Source of the DNA: Lactococcus petauri
Lineage (GTDB): Bacteria > Bacillota > Bacilli > Lactobacillales > Streptococcaceae
Length of the DNA stretch: 64,000 bases
Reading direction: 5' to 3'
Assembly (NCBI RefSeq): GCF_002154895.1
Contig: NZ_MUIZ01000001.1
Location: forward strand, 471,240-535,239
Made by a program: the position numbers and the translations under genes. Positions 34,238 to 44,827 of the stretch are shown here, one piece after another. The notes beneath the pieces were generated by a model. It ran no database searches, was not told where the DNA came from, and saw only the letters and a program-made list of their open reading frames with translations. The first letter of the stretch is position 1. Each line of letters starts with the position of its first letter.

Positions 34238-34679
34238 CATCACGATCCAATCTCTGTAGTATTTTTATCATCATTTGTGCTCGACAACTGTTAGAAATAT
34301 CACTATCAGCTAAAAGCAAAAGGAGAAGATTTCCTTCTCGTTCAGTCAAAATGTTTTCATCAAATAAAAGTTGCAAGACATCTTGTGCCATACTTTCGGT
34401 CAAGTTGGCAGGCAACTTCTGTGCTAAATCAAGCAAGAATTCATGCTTTGCCGAATAATGGTATTTGAATATTTTGATATAGCCGCCACCACCACGCTTT
34501 GACTCAACATCAAAGCCTTTTGATGGGGTGAAACGGGTTTTAATCACATAGTTAATTTGCGAAGGAACCACGTCAAATTGACTGGCTAAATCTGCACGTT
34601 TAATCTCAATCTCACGTGCCTCTTCTAGCAGTTTTCGCAAATAAGCTTCGATAATATCTGAAGTATTTTGGGCAGACAT
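34227..34679 (-). CDS. ctsR: Class III stress repressor CtsR
   Basis: A 150-residue CtsR repressor. The winged helix region reads SQFDVVPSQINYVIKTRF, and the glycine-rich wing (KRGGGGYIKI, about 62-71), which acts as the thermosensor in this family, is intact. The ATG follows GATTGGAGGTTCT. The gene leads the ctsR-clpC operon and its own operator covers the transcription start, so it is autoregulated. It should also bind the clpP box at 19903-19919. Confidence 0.95.
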   Translation of the reverse strand: MSAQNTSDIIEAYLRKLLEEAREIEIKRADLASQFDVVPSQINYVIKTRFTPSKGFDVESKRGGGGYIKIFKYHYSAKHEFLLDLAQKLPANLTESMAQDVLQLLFDENILTEREGNLLLLLLADSDISNSCRAQMMIKILQRLDRDDEI

Positions 34680-34692
34680 AGAACCTCCAATC

Positions 34693-34734
34693 TTTGACCT
34701 TTATTGACTATTATATCGAAAATTTTAATTTTTT
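34693..34734 (-). promoter_or_regulatory. Promoter and CtsR box of ctsR-clpC
   Basis: TTGGTA, 18 nt, TATAAT (minus strand, -10 at 34710-34715). The plus strand reads TTTGACC-TTT-ATTGACT (34693-34709), a CtsR box with two mismatches in the second heptad, directly downstream of the -10 box. Confidence 0.75.
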
Positions 34735-34770
34735 ACCAAAAATAGTGGCTGAAACGTCTCTAAAATAAAA

Positions 34771-34795
34771 AAATCCGCTAAAAGCAGATTTTTTT
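34771..34795 (-). terminator. Terminator of mltG-greA
   Basis: AAATCCGCT AAA AGCAGATTT (one mismatch, U-G in the minus RNA) with T-rich flanks, adjacent to the greA stop at 34799. Confidence 0.65.
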
Positions 34796-34798
34796 ATT

Positions 34799-35272
34799 TT
34801 ATTTGACATCAACAATCTTAACTTCGATTTCACCCATAGGCAACGGAATTTTCACAACATCGCCAACTTTACGGCCAATCAAGGCTTGAGCGATTGGAGA
34901 TTCATTTGAAATTTTGCCTGAAAATGGATCAGCTTCAGCAGTACCAACGATTTCGTACTCTTCTTCTTCGTCATCTCCAACTTCTTGGAAAACAACTGAT
35001 TTACCAAGAGCAACTTCATTTTTGTCAATATTAGCATTGTCTACGATTTCAGCATAACGAATCATTGTTTCCACAGTTGAGATACGACCTTCGATAAAGG
35101 CTTGTTCATCTTTTGCTGCTTCGTATTCTGAGTTTTCTGAAAGGTCACCGTAGCTACGTGCAATTTTGATGCGTTCAATAACTTCAGGGCGTTTAACCAA
35201 TTTAAGGTTATCTAATTCTTGTTCTAATTTTTCCAGACCTTCTTTGGTCATGGGGAAAGTTTTTTCTACCAT
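34799..35272 (-). CDS. greA: Transcription elongation factor GreA
   Basis: A 157-residue Gre factor that rescues backtracked RNA polymerase. The N-terminal coiled coil has the conserved tip acidic pair in [23 protein letters not shown] (about 42-64), and the C-terminal FKBP-like domain has [14 protein letters not shown]. It follows mltG by 24 nt on the same strand, the usual mltG-greA pairing of streptococci and lactococci. Confidence 0.96.
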   Translation of the reverse strand: MVEKTFPMTKEGLEKLEQELDNLKLVKRPEVIERIKIARSYGDLSENSEYEAAKDEQAFIEGRISTVETMIRYAEIVDNANIDKNEVALGKSVVFQEVGDDEEEEYEIVGTAEADPFSGKISNESPIAQALIGRKVGDVVKIPLPMGEIEVKIVDVK

Positions 35273-35296
35273 TTTTTATCCTTTTTTAATTTCTAA

Positions 35297-37012
35297 TTAA
35301 TTACCCGACGCAATCGCATCATTGACATACTTTTGAACATTGATGTTTTGTTCTTCAAGTGTTTGCGCAAAGTAAATCTTACCTTCAACGTCTGCTACAA
35401 AATAAAGATAATCATTCGCAGTCGGGTTAAGCACTGCTTTGATGGACGACAAGCTTGGACTCACGATTGGTCCAGGACCAAAACCTGGGTACAAATAAGT
35501 ATTGAAAGGTGAGTCTAATTGTGTATTAATTGCAGCTTGCTGATCAAGCGACGTATCCTTACCTAGCTTACCTTCAGCATAAAAGATTCCTGTATTAGAA
35601 TCCATCGTCATCCCTAAATCCTTACGGTTAAAGAAGACCTGTGCAACGTTACGGCGATCATCATCGCTATTCGCTTCTTTTTCGACAATGGCAGCCAAAC
35701 TCAAGGTTTCATTGACCGTAAGTCCATTCGCTTGTATTTGTTCATACAAGGGTTCCAGCTGTGTATTTGTTGTTGAAAGCATGGTCTCAATTAAGCTTTC
35801 AACAGTTGTCTTTTTCGTATACTCATAAGTTGCTGGGAAGAGGTAACCTTCAAGTTGATACTTCACACCACTGTCTTTACTTGGTAAGCTTGCAAGAAGT
35901 TTTGGAAACTTCTCTTTCATTTTTTCGATGAACGCTTGATCCTGTACAGTCTTCATAAACTCATCTTTAGTAAAAGGTGTTTTTTCATCTTTATCCGCAG
36001 AATTCACTGTAACAGCTTGAGCAATTTGTTCCAATGTATAACCTTCAGGAATCAAAATTTTGCCCAGAGTTGGTTCCACAGGATGTTCGGTTCCTCCTTG
36101 CTCCAAAAGACTTGCAATATCGGACAAGCTCATGCTAGGCGCCAAGTTGTAGTAGCCACTCTTAAAGCCACTGAAATTTTTAAATTTAGTATAGTATTGG
36201 AAAACCATGCCATTTTTGATAATACCTTCTCGTTGTAAGATATCTCCGATTTGTTTACTGCTTGCTCCCGCTGGAATGTTAATGGCGCGTTTGGTTGTAT
36301 TTGCAGTATTGAGCGGTTGTACCCCTTCTTTGATGAAATTATAACCGTAAAAACCAGTCCCTGCCGCAGCCAGAATTAAAACAGCTACGATAACAGCAAT
36401 AATCTTTCCAGAAGAAACTTTCTTCTTCGATTTTTTCGCTTTCGACTTGGGCTGCATTTCTTCAGTTTCCTCATCCGATTTTACTGCTGCACGACGACTT
36501 CTTTGTCTGTGAGTCGTCTCTTCGCCAAGAGGCTCTGCTGCATCACTTGCTTGTGCTTCAGGTTGCTCATATTCATCAACAACTTCTTTATCAGACTCTT
36601 TTGTCTTGCGTCTAAGTCGTGAATAACTTTGTCCTTGGCTCGCTTGGAGCATTTGCTCGCGAACACTTGCAAAGTCTGGACGTTCTTCCTGTGCTGATGC
36701 TTCTGTTTTCACTTGATCAGAAACAGCTTTTTCAGGAAATTCTACATCTTCGGAAATTTTAGCTTGTTCCTCTACTTCTGGATTTTCCAGTTCTTCTGTC
36801 AACTTAAATGGAGTTGGACGTTGAATATCCGAAAAATCAGCACGTTCTCGCCGAGTATGTCTACTCGGAGTTGAAGAAAGTTCTTTGTTGGATTCACGGG
36901 CATAGTTTTCAAAAGTCCCATCCGTGTTGGCTCGATTTCCTTCTTCAAGTTCACGCAAGATTTTATCTTTGAAACTTTCTCTCGAAAACTTCTCCGTATC
37001 TTTTTCTACCAA
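35297..37012 (-). CDS. mltG: Endolytic murein transglycosylase MltG
   Basis: A 571-residue YceG/MltG protein. A long, charged, Arg/Glu-rich cytoplasmic region (about 1-200) precedes a single membrane helix (IIAVIVAVLILAAAGTGFYGY, about 206-226) and the extracellular LysM-like and catalytic YceG domain; the catalytic Glu is in AAIVEKEAN (about 440). It cuts nascent glycan strands and sets their length. The start is TTG with AAGGAGG 7 nt upstream. The long cytoplasmic tail is usual for Streptococcaceae. Confidence 0.92.
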   Translation of the reverse strand: MVEKDTEKFSRESFKDKILRELEEGNRANTDGTFENYARESNKELSSTPSRHTRRERADFSDIQRPTPFKLTEELENPEVEEQAKISEDVEFPEKAVSDQVKTEASAQEERPDFASVREQMLQASQGQSYSRLRRKTKESDKEVVDEYEQPEAQASDAAEPLGEETTHRQRSRRAAVKSDEETEEMQPKSKAKKSKKKVSSGKIIAVIVAVLILAAAGTGFYGYNFIKEGVQPLNTANTTKRAINIPAGASSKQIGDILQREGIIKNGMVFQYYTKFKNFSGFKSGYYNLAPSMSLSDIASLLEQGGTEHPVEPTLGKILIPEGYTLEQIAQAVTVNSADKDEKTPFTKDEFMKTVQDQAFIEKMKEKFPKLLASLPSKDSGVKYQLEGYLFPATYEYTKKTTVESLIETMLSTTNTQLEPLYEQIQANGLTVNETLSLAAIVEKEANSDDDRRNVAQVFFNRKDLGMTMDSNTGIFYAEGKLGKDTSLDQQAAINTQLDSPFNTYLYPGFGPGPIVSPSLSSIKAVLNPTANDYLYFVADVEGKIYFAQTLEEQNINVQKYVNDAIASGN

Positions 37013-37086
37013 GGTTAATCCTCCTTATCACACCACCCTCTTTTTTTAAACAGTGAAGCGTAAGTTTGTTGGGTAATATTCACAAA

Positions 37087-37112
37087 AGCGAGGTCAGGGA
37101 CCTCACTCTTTT
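37087..37112 (-). terminator. Terminator of rpoE
   Basis: GAGGTC AGG GACCTC (37090-37104) with AAAAGC on one side and ACTCTTTT on the other, within 15 nt of the rpoE stop. Confidence 0.65.
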
Positions 37113-37117
37113 AGATT

Positions 37118-37678
37118 TTAATTCTCTTCTGAGTCGCTGTCGTCATCATCGTCGTCCTCTTCATCGAGTTCAACGTCTTCATCCACGTTATCCAGTTCAA
37201 CTTCAGCAAGTTCAGCATCATAAGCTTGAACCTCATCTTTTTCATCATCTGGATTCTCATCATCATAAGTCATGTCATCTGCATCGTTTCCTTTGTCGAT
37301 GTGTTCATCTTCAGGATCCACCTCATCTTCGATACCGAATGCATTAACTTTTGTACGTTTTTTAGTTGTTTTTTCTTCTTCGTCGTCAATTTCATCAAGA
37401 GCAATTACTTCCTCATCGATTTCGTCGATCGCGTACCACGAGCGCAGCGCCCAAATGTTATTTCCTAATGGAATAAAGCTTCCATCTGTATTCATTTCTG
37501 TGTAAAAACGTGCAATTGTGGCTTTGATTTCATTATCAGACTTTTTCAAGTAGTCTTGAACAGCGTTCAAGATTTCTGCAAAAGCCATTTCCTTACCATT
37601 TTGTTCCAAAATTGCATGAGCAACTTCAATCATTGAAAGTTCTTCGATATTTTGTCCTTCTAATGCTTCAATTTTCAA
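37118..37678 (-). CDS. rpoE: DNA-directed RNA polymerase delta subunit
   Basis: A 186-residue RNA polymerase delta factor. The N-terminal globular HARE-HTH domain (about 1-90) contains [12 protein letters not shown] and [10 protein letters not shown], and the rest is an unstructured, very acidic tail ending in runs of Asp and Glu. Delta raises transcription specificity and recycling of core enzyme in Gram-positives. It is monocistronic. Confidence 0.95.
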   Translation of the reverse strand: MKIEALEGQNIEELSMIEVAHAILEQNGKEMAFAEILNAVQDYLKKSDNEIKATIARFYTEMNTDGSFIPLGNNIWALRSWYAIDEIDEEVIALDEIDDEEEKTTKKRTKVNAFGIEDEVDPEDEHIDKGNDADDMTYDDENPDDEKDEVQAYDAELAEVELDNVDEDVELDEEDDDDDDSDSEEN

Positions 37679-37803
37679 ACTTTTTTGCTCTCTTTCAGAT
37701 TTTCTTTTTCTATATTATATTAAATTCGCTTCATTGTCAATATGTAAACGGATTTAAACTGTTTCATTATGTGTCGTTTTCCGTCTTACTTGGTAGGATG
37801 AAA

Positions 37804-38316
37804 TTAATAGTGCATCAAGACCTTATAATCATAGTTGCCAAGTTTTTCACGCCCTTTAAGGTCATCCAGTTCAATAAAGAAGGCACACCCAACAACGATA
37901 CCACCCAAACGCTCAATCATCTCAATAGTAGCTTTTACTGTTCCACCTGTTGCCAAGAGATCATCTACAATCAGAACACGTTGTCCTGGCTTAATAGAGT
38001 CAGCATGCATTGTCAATGTATCTGTACCATACTCTTTTTCATAGTCTGCTGAAATAACTTCACGCGGTAATTTTCCTGGTTTACGCACAGGCGCAAAACC
38101 AACACCAAGTGCAAAAGCAACAGGACATCCAACGATGAATCCACGCGCTTCTGGGCCAACGATTACATCAATTTCTTTATCGCGTGCATATTGCACAATT
38201 TCAGTAACTGCATAGTTGTAGGCATTTCCATCAGCCATAAGTGGTGAGATATCGCGGAAAACGATACCTTCTGTTGGGTAATTTTCAATCGTTGCAATGT
38301 AATCTTTAAGTTGCAT
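37804..38316 (-). CDS. apt: Adenine phosphoribosyltransferase
   Basis: A 170-residue type I phosphoribosyltransferase salvaging adenine to AMP. The PRPP-binding loop is [13 protein letters not shown] (about 121-133), and FRDISPL near the N-terminus is typical of Apt. I start at ATG 38316 ([14 protein letters not shown]) because AGAGGAAG is correctly spaced for it; ATG at 38322 would be too close. The start lies inside the 3' end of recJ (11-nt overlap), so recJ-apt are co-translated. Confidence 0.95.
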   Translation of the reverse strand: MQLKDYIATIENYPTEGIVFRDISPLMADGNAYNYAVTEIVQYARDKEIDVIVGPEARGFIVGCPVAFALGVGFAPVRKPGKLPREVISADYEKEYGTDTLTMHADSIKPGQRVLIVDDLLATGGTVKATIEMIERLGGIVVGCAFFIELDDLKGREKLGNYDYKVLMHY

Positions 38317-40540
38317 GTGCATCTTCCTCTTTTAATTTTTTATAAATTTCTTTGACAGGGGATAAGGCGAAAAGTTCTTGAAAAGCAACAATTTCTTGAA
38401 GCTCTTGGTAAATATTACTTTCAGAAATATCACGCTTTTCGGCGGCTTTATTCACACTCATCATGCCATTGTCAATAGTGACAAAATTCAGTTCTTCAAA
38501 TATTTGAATCATCTTTATCAGTAAAATATCGGGTATCTTCAAATAATTTGCTAAGTCTTTCAATTTAAAACGTATATCAAACTCAGGATACTGATAAATT
38601 GCTTTATAGAAGCGCGCAAACTGCTCACGCGTCCCCGCTCCCGTCAAATAATAATTTTTCTTGATTGTATTTTTGAAATAAATCAATTCAAATTCCTGCT
38701 CATGTATTAATTCCGTCAAAGCAGATAAGGCTTCCTTATCAGTTGGGGCTTCCTCAATAATAAGCACTTCTTCTATTGTACCATTTTTCACTTCATTATG
38801 GACAAAACGTATTGTATTTTTAGGCAATTCAACTTGTCGACTTCGAATATCCAGAAGCTCAACACCATTTACTCTAGCATCAGCCACCATAAGCTGAACA
38901 GTTGTTGTACCATTCCAAGTGTTGCTAGACAAGGTACCGACAAGTTCTGTATCACTTTGTTCAAATTCTAGGCTTTCAGCTCCATGCCCAAAGTAAACCG
39001 CATCTAAAGCTTGTCCATTTTGTACTAATTTAAGTTTGAGATGACTATTGTCTTTTCCCATACTACGTGCCTGCTCAACCTGATAATCCGTAAGGAGAAA
39101 ATGAGGCTTCGGATTGTCCATACCATAAGGAGATAACTTTTCTAAACTTCTAATCGTCTCTAAGCTAATCTCGTCAAATTGCAAACTGCCCTGAACTTCT
39201 AGTGAACTTTTTTCTGACATATCGATATCGTTTTCTTGAATAAAGTCGAGCATCACTTGCTTGATTGCTTCCACATTCTCCAAAGCAAAAGTCATCCCAG
39301 CAGCCTGTTTGTGGCCACCAAAAGCCATAAAAAGTTCACGGTGTTCGTTGAGTGCTTCAAATATATTAAAACTTTCAATCGAACGTGCTGATCCTCGGAG
39401 AATTCCCTCTTCTTCTGCCAACATAATAATAGGTTTGTGAAATTGCTCAAGTAAACGTCCGGCAACGATACCTAAAACACCTTTATGCCAATCCTTATGA
39501 TGCAGAATTTGTACGGGCTCGTCCGTTATCATTGTGAGGGCTTGATTGAAGATATTTTCTACGATTACTTTACGCTCGCTATTTTTTTCATCAATCATCT
39601 GCGCAATTTCGGCAGCCACTTCTTCATCCCAGCCTGTTAATAGTTCAATCGCTGGGTTTGGGTCATCTAAGCGCCCCAGAGCATTCAAACGAGGGGCAAT
39701 TTGAAAACCAATCGTTTCCTCATTCACCTTTTCAAAATCAGTTCCTGAGAGACGCATGAGTTCCATCAAGCCTGCACGCTCAGTATTCGCTAATACTTTT
39801 AGTCCATGACTCACCAAAATACGATTTTCATCAGTAAGACTAACCATATCCGCAATTGTTCCGATTGCCACCAAATCAAGCATATCTGAAGGAATATAGT
39901 CTAAAAGAGCTGTTGCGACTTTAAAAGCTACTCCTACTCCAGCCAAATACTTAAAAGGATAGTTTGATTCTGGGTGTTCAGGATGTACAATTGCAAAAGC
40001 TTCTGGCAGTACTTCTGGCATGCTGTGATGGTCAGTTACAATAACATCAACATTTTGACTTTGTGCATAGGCGATGGCTTCATGACCAGCCACACCATTA
40101 TCCACGGTAATAATCAAATCAATATCTTCATTTTGAATGAAATATTTATAGACATCAAGATTTGGCCCGTAACCATCCGTAAAGCGGTTAGGAAGATAGA
40201 CCTGAACTTCCGCTCCTAATTCATCTAGAGCTGATTTCATGACGGAGCTTGCCGTCATACCATCCGCATCATAATCACCGTATATTAAGATATTTTGCCC
40301 ATTTTCAATTGCAGTCAAAATTCTTTGAACGGCTTTTTCCATATCGTGCAACAAAAACGGATCATGTAATTGCTGAAGATCAGGATTCAAGTAAGCTTGA
40401 ATCTCCTCTTCTGCCCTTATGCCGCGTTGCCACAAAATTTGCGCTGCCAGTGTATCTAATTTATATTTTTTACTTAACTTAAGAAACTCATCCGGTAAGT
40501 CTGACTCAGTTAACTTCCATATATATTTTGATTTAATCAA
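38306..40540 (-). CDS. recJ: Single-stranded-DNA exonuclease RecJ
   Basis: A 744-residue DHH-family 5'-3' exonuclease for recombination and mismatch repair. Motif I is [14 protein letters not shown] (about 82-95), the DHH motif is [11 protein letters not shown] (about 170), and [11 protein letters not shown] (DHHA1) is near 410. The C-terminal third, including an extra winged-helix-like region, is the Gram-positive extension. It starts with TTG preceded by GTGGAGGAAAC. Upstream gene is the SDR/rnz pair; downstream is apt. Confidence 0.94.
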   Translation of the reverse strand: MIKSKYIWKLTESDLPDEFLKLSKKYKLDTLAAQILWQRGIRAEEEIQAYLNPDLQQLHDPFLLHDMEKAVQRILTAIENGQNILIYGDYDADGMTASSVMKSALDELGAEVQVYLPNRFTDGYGPNLDVYKYFIQNEDIDLIITVDNGVAGHEAIAYAQSQNVDVIVTDHHSMPEVLPEAFAIVHPEHPESNYPFKYLAGVGVAFKVATALLDYIPSDMLDLVAIGTIADMVSLTDENRILVSHGLKVLANTERAGLMELMRLSGTDFEKVNEETIGFQIAPRLNALGRLDDPNPAIELLTGWDEEVAAEIAQMIDEKNSERKVIVENIFNQALTMITDEPVQILHHKDWHKGVLGIVAGRLLEQFHKPIIMLAEEEGILRGSARSIESFNIFEALNEHRELFMAFGGHKQAAGMTFALENVEAIKQVMLDFIQENDIDMSEKSSLEVQGSLQFDEISLETIRSLEKLSPYGMDNPKPHFLLTDYQVEQARSMGKDNSHLKLKLVQNGQALDAVYFGHGAESLEFEQSDTELVGTLSSNTWNGTTTVQLMVADARVNGVELLDIRSRQVELPKNTIRFVHNEVKNGTIEEVLIIEEAPTDKEALSALTELIHEQEFELIYFKNTIKKNYYLTGAGTREQFARFYKAIYQYPEFDIRFKLKDLANYLKIPDILLIKMIQIFEELNFVTIDNGMMSVNKAAEKRDISESNIYQELQEIVAFQELFALSPVKEIYKKLKEEDAHAT

Positions 40541-40572
40541 GTTTCCTCCACTTCGACTGCTTATTTGAAGAT

Positions 40573-41220
40573 TTATTTATAATTAAAAAACCTATTTCCT
40601 ATATTATCTACAAGACTTGGGAAAAGTGCACGAACTTTCGCAACGAAAGCCAGCTGGACAGGTAAGTTCAATTCTCTTTTATTTTTCCCTAAAACTTGCT
40701 CAATCTTATCCGCAACATATTCTGCACTGACCGCGTTTTCGCCCACTTTTTCCAAATAGTCCATATTGTCTTTGTGAAATTTTGTGCGGACCGGCCCTGT
40801 ATTGACTGTTGTCACGATAAGATCTGGTTTTTCTAAACGTAAAGCATCAGAAAAAGCGAGAACAGCGGCTTTGGAAGCTGCATATACGGTCGATTTCGCT
40901 GTAGGTAACTTTCCTGCTATGGATGCAATATTAATTACTTGCAACTGTGGTTGCAAATCACGCGTCCGCTTAATCAGATCTAACGTATTAACCTTAAACA
41001 TTTCATCAATTTGCTCATCCGATAAGTTACTTAACTCTGTGAACTCTCCAAAACCTGCATTATTAATGAGAATATCTACTTTTTCAGGCATGACTGGCTG
41101 AGGAAGCGAGCGACTGATCAAGATAAGGTTATGGTCCTCTAAACGCTGAACAAGTGCTTGTGCAATATCACCGCTAGCGCCTGTAATTACAATATTCTTT
41201 TTACTCAACTTTTTCTTCAT
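40573..41220 (-). CDS. Short-chain dehydrogenase/reductase
   Basis: A 215-residue classical SDR. It has a nucleotide-binding [11 protein letters not shown] (about 12-22), NNAGFGEF, a catalytic Ser in INIASIAG and the YAASKAA motif (Tyr and Lys of Y-x3-K). The start is ATG 41220 ([17 protein letters not shown]), inside the last codons of rnz (20-nt overlap); the upstream extension is part of rnz read in another frame. Substrate unknown; the position after rnz is also seen in streptococci and lactococci. Confidence 0.9.
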   Translation of the reverse strand: MKKKLSKKNIVITGASGDIAQALVQRLEDHNLILISRSLPQPVMPEKVDILINNAGFGEFTELSNLSDEQIDEMFKVNTLDLIKRTRDLQPQLQVINIASIAGKLPTAKSTVYAASKAAVLAFSDALRLEKPDLIVTTVNTGPVRTKFHKDNMDYLEKVGENAVSAEYVADKIEQVLGKNKRELNLPVQLAFVAKVRALFPSLVDNIGNRFFNYK

Positions 41221-42133
41221 AAAAATCTTTTGCCACATACGAATTAGGATGAACAGCTCGTGCTTCTTGCGCAAGCTGAGCCACAAGTGGGCCAACATAG
41301 CGTGCACTAATATGCGTGAGCACCAAACGCTTTACGCCTGCTTCCTGAGCAACATCTGCTGCTTGTTTTGAGGTCGAATGTCCGTGTCGGCGGGCCATTT
41401 TTGCCTCTTTTGCTTCATAAGTTGCTTCATGAACTAAAAGATCTGCCCCAACCGCTAAACGAACAGCGCTTGATGTACGTCGGGTATCTCCAAGAATAGT
41501 GACTACTTTCCCCTGCTTGTCTGCGCCAATATAGTCCTCTGGATGAAAAACTTTCCCATCATGCTCTACTGTTTCACCCTTCTTTATTTTGCCAAAGAGG
41601 GGCCCGAAAGGTAGACCTGATGCCTTCAAAGCCGCTGCATCTAGTTCTCCAGGACGATCTTTTTCGACTACACGATAGCCGAGACAAAAAATTGTATGAT
41701 CTAAGGTATCAGCATATACTTCGAAGGTTTGATCTTCAAATATCTTACCAGGCGTTTCAATTTCATGAAAGTGAATCTTGTATCCAAGACGCGATCCCGA
41801 CATGCGCAGAGCCGTCATCACAAAGTCTTTCAAACCTTTTGGTCCATATAATTCCAAGTCCGTATGTTCCTCATCTTTACTTGAACCTTGGAAAGAACGA
41901 CTAGATAGAAAACCCGGTAGACCAAAAATATGATCGCCATGCAAATGTGTAATAAAAATCTTGGTGATTTTTCTTGGTTTAATTGATGTTTCCAAAATTT
42001 GATGTTGGGTCGCTTCGCCACAATCGAATAGCCATATTTCGTTACGTTCATCGAGTAACTTCAAAGCGATAGCCTGTGTTTTTCGCGTTCGTGATGGCTG
42101 GCCCGCGCCCGTCCCTAAAAATTGAATATCCAT
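41201..42133 (-). CDS. rnz: Ribonuclease Z
   Basis: A 310-residue tRNase Z that trims tRNA 3' trailers of transcripts lacking encoded CCA. It is a metallo-beta-lactamase fold with [13 protein letters not shown] (about 62-74), the flexible arm region around residue 160-190, and GDTRRT and [13 protein letters not shown] later. Fittingly, the neighbouring tRNA-Arg (42320-42391) has no encoded CCA. The ATG follows TTGAGGAAGAT. Confidence 0.95.
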   Translation of the reverse strand: MDIQFLGTGAGQPSRTRKTQAIALKLLDERNEIWLFDCGEATQHQILETSIKPRKITKIFITHLHGDHIFGLPGFLSSRSFQGSSKDEEHTDLELYGPKGLKDFVMTALRMSGSRLGYKIHFHEIETPGKIFEDQTFEVYADTLDHTIFCLGYRVVEKDRPGELDAAALKASGLPFGPLFGKIKKGETVEHDGKVFHPEDYIGADKQGKVVTILGDTRRTSSAVRLAVGADLLVHEATYEAKEAKMARRHGHSTSKQAADVAQEAGVKRLVLTHISARYVGPLVAQLAQEARAVHPNSYVAKDFYEEKVE

Positions 42134-42319
42134 ATCTTCCTCAATATTCTAATTATGTTCTTTCCTATCCATTATTGGAATCAAATAAAAAACATTTTCT
42201 ACTTTGATGCTTGTCTCTCATAGTTTCCACCTGTTCATTAAGTCAGAAAAGAGAATATCAAAATGTAAAAAACATTGTGCTTCTCACAATGTCTTACAGC
42301 GCTCAAAATAAAAAATTTA

Positions 42320-42391
42320 TCCGTCTGGAGGGAATCGAACCCCCATCGCAAGAACCGGAATCTTGCGTGATATCCATTACACTACAGACGG
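42320..42391 (-). tRNA. tRNA-Arg (anticodon CCG)
   Basis: A 72-nt cloverleaf on the minus strand. Acceptor CCGTCTG/CAGACGG; D arm GTG ... CAC; anticodon stem CAAGA/TCTTG around loop TTCCGGT (anticodon CCG); T arm GGGGG-TTCGATT-CCCTC. Discriminator A, followed by TAA, so CCA is not encoded and must be added after tRNase Z cleavage. Confidence 0.95.
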
Positions 42392-42442
42392 CACTGATAA
42401 CTCTATCATTTTACAGGAAAATAAAGGAAATTTCAAGTTTCT

Positions 42443-43132
42443 TTATTTCAAAAAATCTTCAAGGAAATCTTCGATGCTTTCATAGGTTTTATCTGCGATT
42501 TCCTTATCGTCATGTCCTATATAAACAGTGGCTAAACCAAGTTTTTGTGCTGGAAGAATGTCATGTTCAAGGAGATCTCCAACCATAAGTGTTGCTTCAC
42601 GATCAAAGCCTTCCTTATCTAAAATATTATAAAAAGCTGCTTGATCAGGTTTGGTTAAGCCAGTTTCGGCCGAAATATAAACTGGAAACAGATTTTCAAA
42701 GCCAAAACGTTTAATCTTTTCTCTTTGCTCTCCACTCTCCCCATTGCTTAAAATAGCAATATTATAATTTTGAGAGAGTTCTTGCATTTTAGACAATAAA
42801 TTCTGATCAACTTCTATCTCTTCAAGTAAAGCTGTCAAAAAAATGTCAAAGAACAGGCGCACAAAGTTTTCTTTATAGTGAATCGCGTAGTAATCCAAGA
42901 CCTGGCGCACACGCTCTTCGCGCAGCTGCTCAATCGTCATTTTCCCTTCGTGAACTAAAGGCCAGAGTTGCTCATCCACTTCACGATACTTTGCCATAAA
43001 ATCATCTATAGAAAATTCATCCTGAAAATCAATCAAGTCCAAAAAAACTTTCCGGTGTGCTGTTTCCCAATATTTTTTAAAAGGAAAGAGTGTATTGTCC
43101 CAGTCAAAAATAATATTTTTTATCTCTTTCAT
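42443..43132 (-). CDS. HAD-superfamily hydrolase
   Basis: A 229-residue haloacid-dehalogenase-type phosphatase. Motif I IIFDWDNTLFPF carries the nucleophile pair DxDxT-like DWDNT (about residues 8-12); motif II is ILSNGES, the motif III Lys is in GLTKPD, and motif IV is LMVGDLLEHDI. The cap domain is helical, similar to YjjG/phosphoglycolate-phosphatase-like nucleotidases. The start is ATG 43132; an upstream TTG adds three residues. The substrate is not evident. Confidence 0.85.
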   Translation of the reverse strand: MKEIKNIIFDWDNTLFPFKKYWETAHRKVFLDLIDFQDEFSIDDFMAKYREVDEQLWPLVHEGKMTIEQLREERVRQVLDYYAIHYKENFVRLFFDIFLTALLEEIEVDQNLLSKMQELSQNYNIAILSNGESGEQREKIKRFGFENLFPVYISAETGLTKPDQAAFYNILDKEGFDREATLMVGDLLEHDILPAQKLGLATVYIGHDDKEIADKTYESIEDFLEDFLK

Positions 43133-43229
43133 ACTTCTCAATCCCTTTCCTCTTTCTTTAAAAGTTTATCATTTTGCCTTCTGGATATCAAATGAATTAA
43201 GACGATCCATCAGGAAGTTTTTCATAAGG

Positions 43230-44150
43230 CTATTTCTCTAAAAGCACCTGTTTTACACCTGCTTCAAAGCTTGTTACTTCAAATTCTGGAAAATGTTTTT
43301 TAAACTTGTCTGAATTAAATACATTGTCCTCTGCATAACGCGGAAGAAGCTCTTGCAATTCTTTCGCTTTTTGGCTGAAAAGGGCCGCCAATTTGAATTG
43401 CCACATCTTAATTATTGTGTATTGAAGTTTTTTTCCTGTGATTTCTTCTGAAAGTGTAATAATGTCCTGATAAGTCAAGCTTGGTGCGCATGGCAAATGC
43501 CAAGTTTGACCATAAGCATCCGCATCATTCCCTATGAGAGCCATGGCACGGCTAGCATCGGGTGTCCAAATCAAGGTTCTCAAACGAGTAGCACTCAAGG
43601 GAATTTTTATTTTTCTATTCTCTTTAATTGCATTGAAGACCATTGTATTTGTTATACTCTGCGTCTGACCTGGGCCATAAAACTCCGGCGCGCGGCAGAT
43701 TACAGCTTCGAGCGAATGGTTCTCTATCTCCTCAATTATCATTTCTGCTAACCGTGCACGTACCGTGGATTTTCTTCCCCTCGGTTCAAATTTAGTGTCT
43801 TCATATTGTATTTCCGCATTTTTAGGGTACATATAGGTATTATCAAAGAAAACCAATTTACTTTGGTGCAGCTTACAAGCGTCAATGACATTTTTCATCA
43901 TCAGAGGAAATTGTTCTTCCCAAAGCTCAGAATTCATCGGTAAACCGGCTGTAAAATAAACAATCTCACTGCCAGCAATCGCTGCATGCGCTTCCTCAGC
44001 CTTCAGTAAATCAGCCGAAAACAAGCTATCTGTTGGGTTTACTTTACGTGGTTTTCTACTCACAAGCCTAATATCTTTTGTATATTTTTTAAAAAGTTCC
44101 TTGGCCAGCTCTTGACCAATCTGTCCATTACTTCCTAGTATTGTTTGCAT
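43230..44150 (-). CDS. NAD(P)-dependent epimerase/dehydratase-like protein
   Basis: A 306-residue extended SDR/NmrA-like protein. The N-terminal TILGSNGQIGQEL (about 3-15) is a dinucleotide-binding G-x-x-G-x-x-G loop. Further on, FFDNTYMYPK holds a Tyr, but the expected Y-x3-K is not clear, so it may be a sensor or atypical reductase. It is the last gene of an operon arsR-type regulator, DJ-1-like protein, epimerase; its start touches the upstream stop (44150), indicating coupled translation. Confidence 0.75.
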   Translation of the reverse strand: MQTILGSNGQIGQELAKELFKKYTKDIRLVSRKPRKVNPTDSLFSADLLKAEEAHAAIAGSEIVYFTAGLPMNSELWEEQFPLMMKNVIDACKLHQSKLVFFDNTYMYPKNAEIQYEDTKFEPRGRKSTVRARLAEMIIEEIENHSLEAVICRAPEFYGPGQTQSITNTMVFNAIKENRKIKIPLSATRLRTLIWTPDASRAMALIGNDADAYGQTWHLPCAPSLTYQDIITLSEEITGKKLQYTIIKMWQFKLAALFSQKAKELQELLPRYAEDNVFNSDKFKKHFPEFEVTSFEAGVKQVLLEK

Positions 44151-44827
44151 TATGCAATCTCCTTTATAAGCATTTTAGCGACTGACCTTACAGAAAACGG
44201 ATTTTGTCCCGTGATAAGTTGCCCATCTTGGAGGGCAAAATCTTTATAGAATCTTTTTTTGCACCATGTTGCCCCACGGCTTTTGGCTACCTCTTCATTG
44301 AGAAAAGGAACGATTTTTTTCTTGCCTGCAAGAACTTCTTCAGCTGTTGTAAAACCCGTTATCTTTTTCCCTGAAATGATGTATTGACCTTCTTGGTTCT
44401 TAAGATTAAGTAAACCGGCGATACCATGACAAACGGAAGTGAGATAACCACCATGCGCATAAATAGCTTGGGCGATACCTTTTATTTCTGGATTATCTGG
44501 AAAGTCCCACATCACACCGTGGCCACCTGTGAAATATATGGCACGATAGTCTTGCGAGATTACTTCCTCAGGTTTCAAAGTCTTTTTTAAAGCTCTTTCG
44601 ACAAAGTCTTGCCGCTCATAAATGTTCCAAATGGCTTCATCCATATACTTCATACTCCGTGGGTCAAGTGGAACATAGCCACCATTTGGGCTAACAAAGT
44701 CATAAGCAATACCATGTTTTTGGAGTTCATCAACAAATTCTGCACTCTCGCCCAGCCAAAGCCCTGTCGCTTCATTGGTATTCTTATAACGCTTAATATT
44801 TGTTTCGACAATCAAAACTTTATTCAT
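44150..44827 (-). CDS. DJ-1/PfpI (Hsp31-like) family protein
   Basis: A 225-residue class I glutamine-amidotransferase-like protein of the DJ-1/PfpI superfamily, Hsp31/HchA side. The nucleophile elbow is SVCHGIAGLLN (Cys about 132, His next), preceded by a GGHGVMWDF metal or acid site. Such proteins act as glyoxalase III, protein deglycase or chaperone. It overlaps the ArsR-type regulator by 4 nt. Its link to a redox-type epimerase and small regulator suggests reactive-carbonyl or electrophile defence (inference). Confidence 0.82.
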   Translation of the reverse strand: MNKVLIVETNIKRYKNTNEATGLWLGESAEFVDELQKHGIAYDFVSPNGGYVPLDPRSMKYMDEAIWNIYERQDFVERALKKTLKPEEVISQDYRAIYFTGGHGVMWDFPDNPEIKGIAQAIYAHGGYLTSVCHGIAGLLNLKNQEGQYIISGKKITGFTTAEEVLAGKKKIVPFLNEEVAKSRGATWCKKRFYKDFALQDGQLITGQNPFSVRSVAKMLIKEIA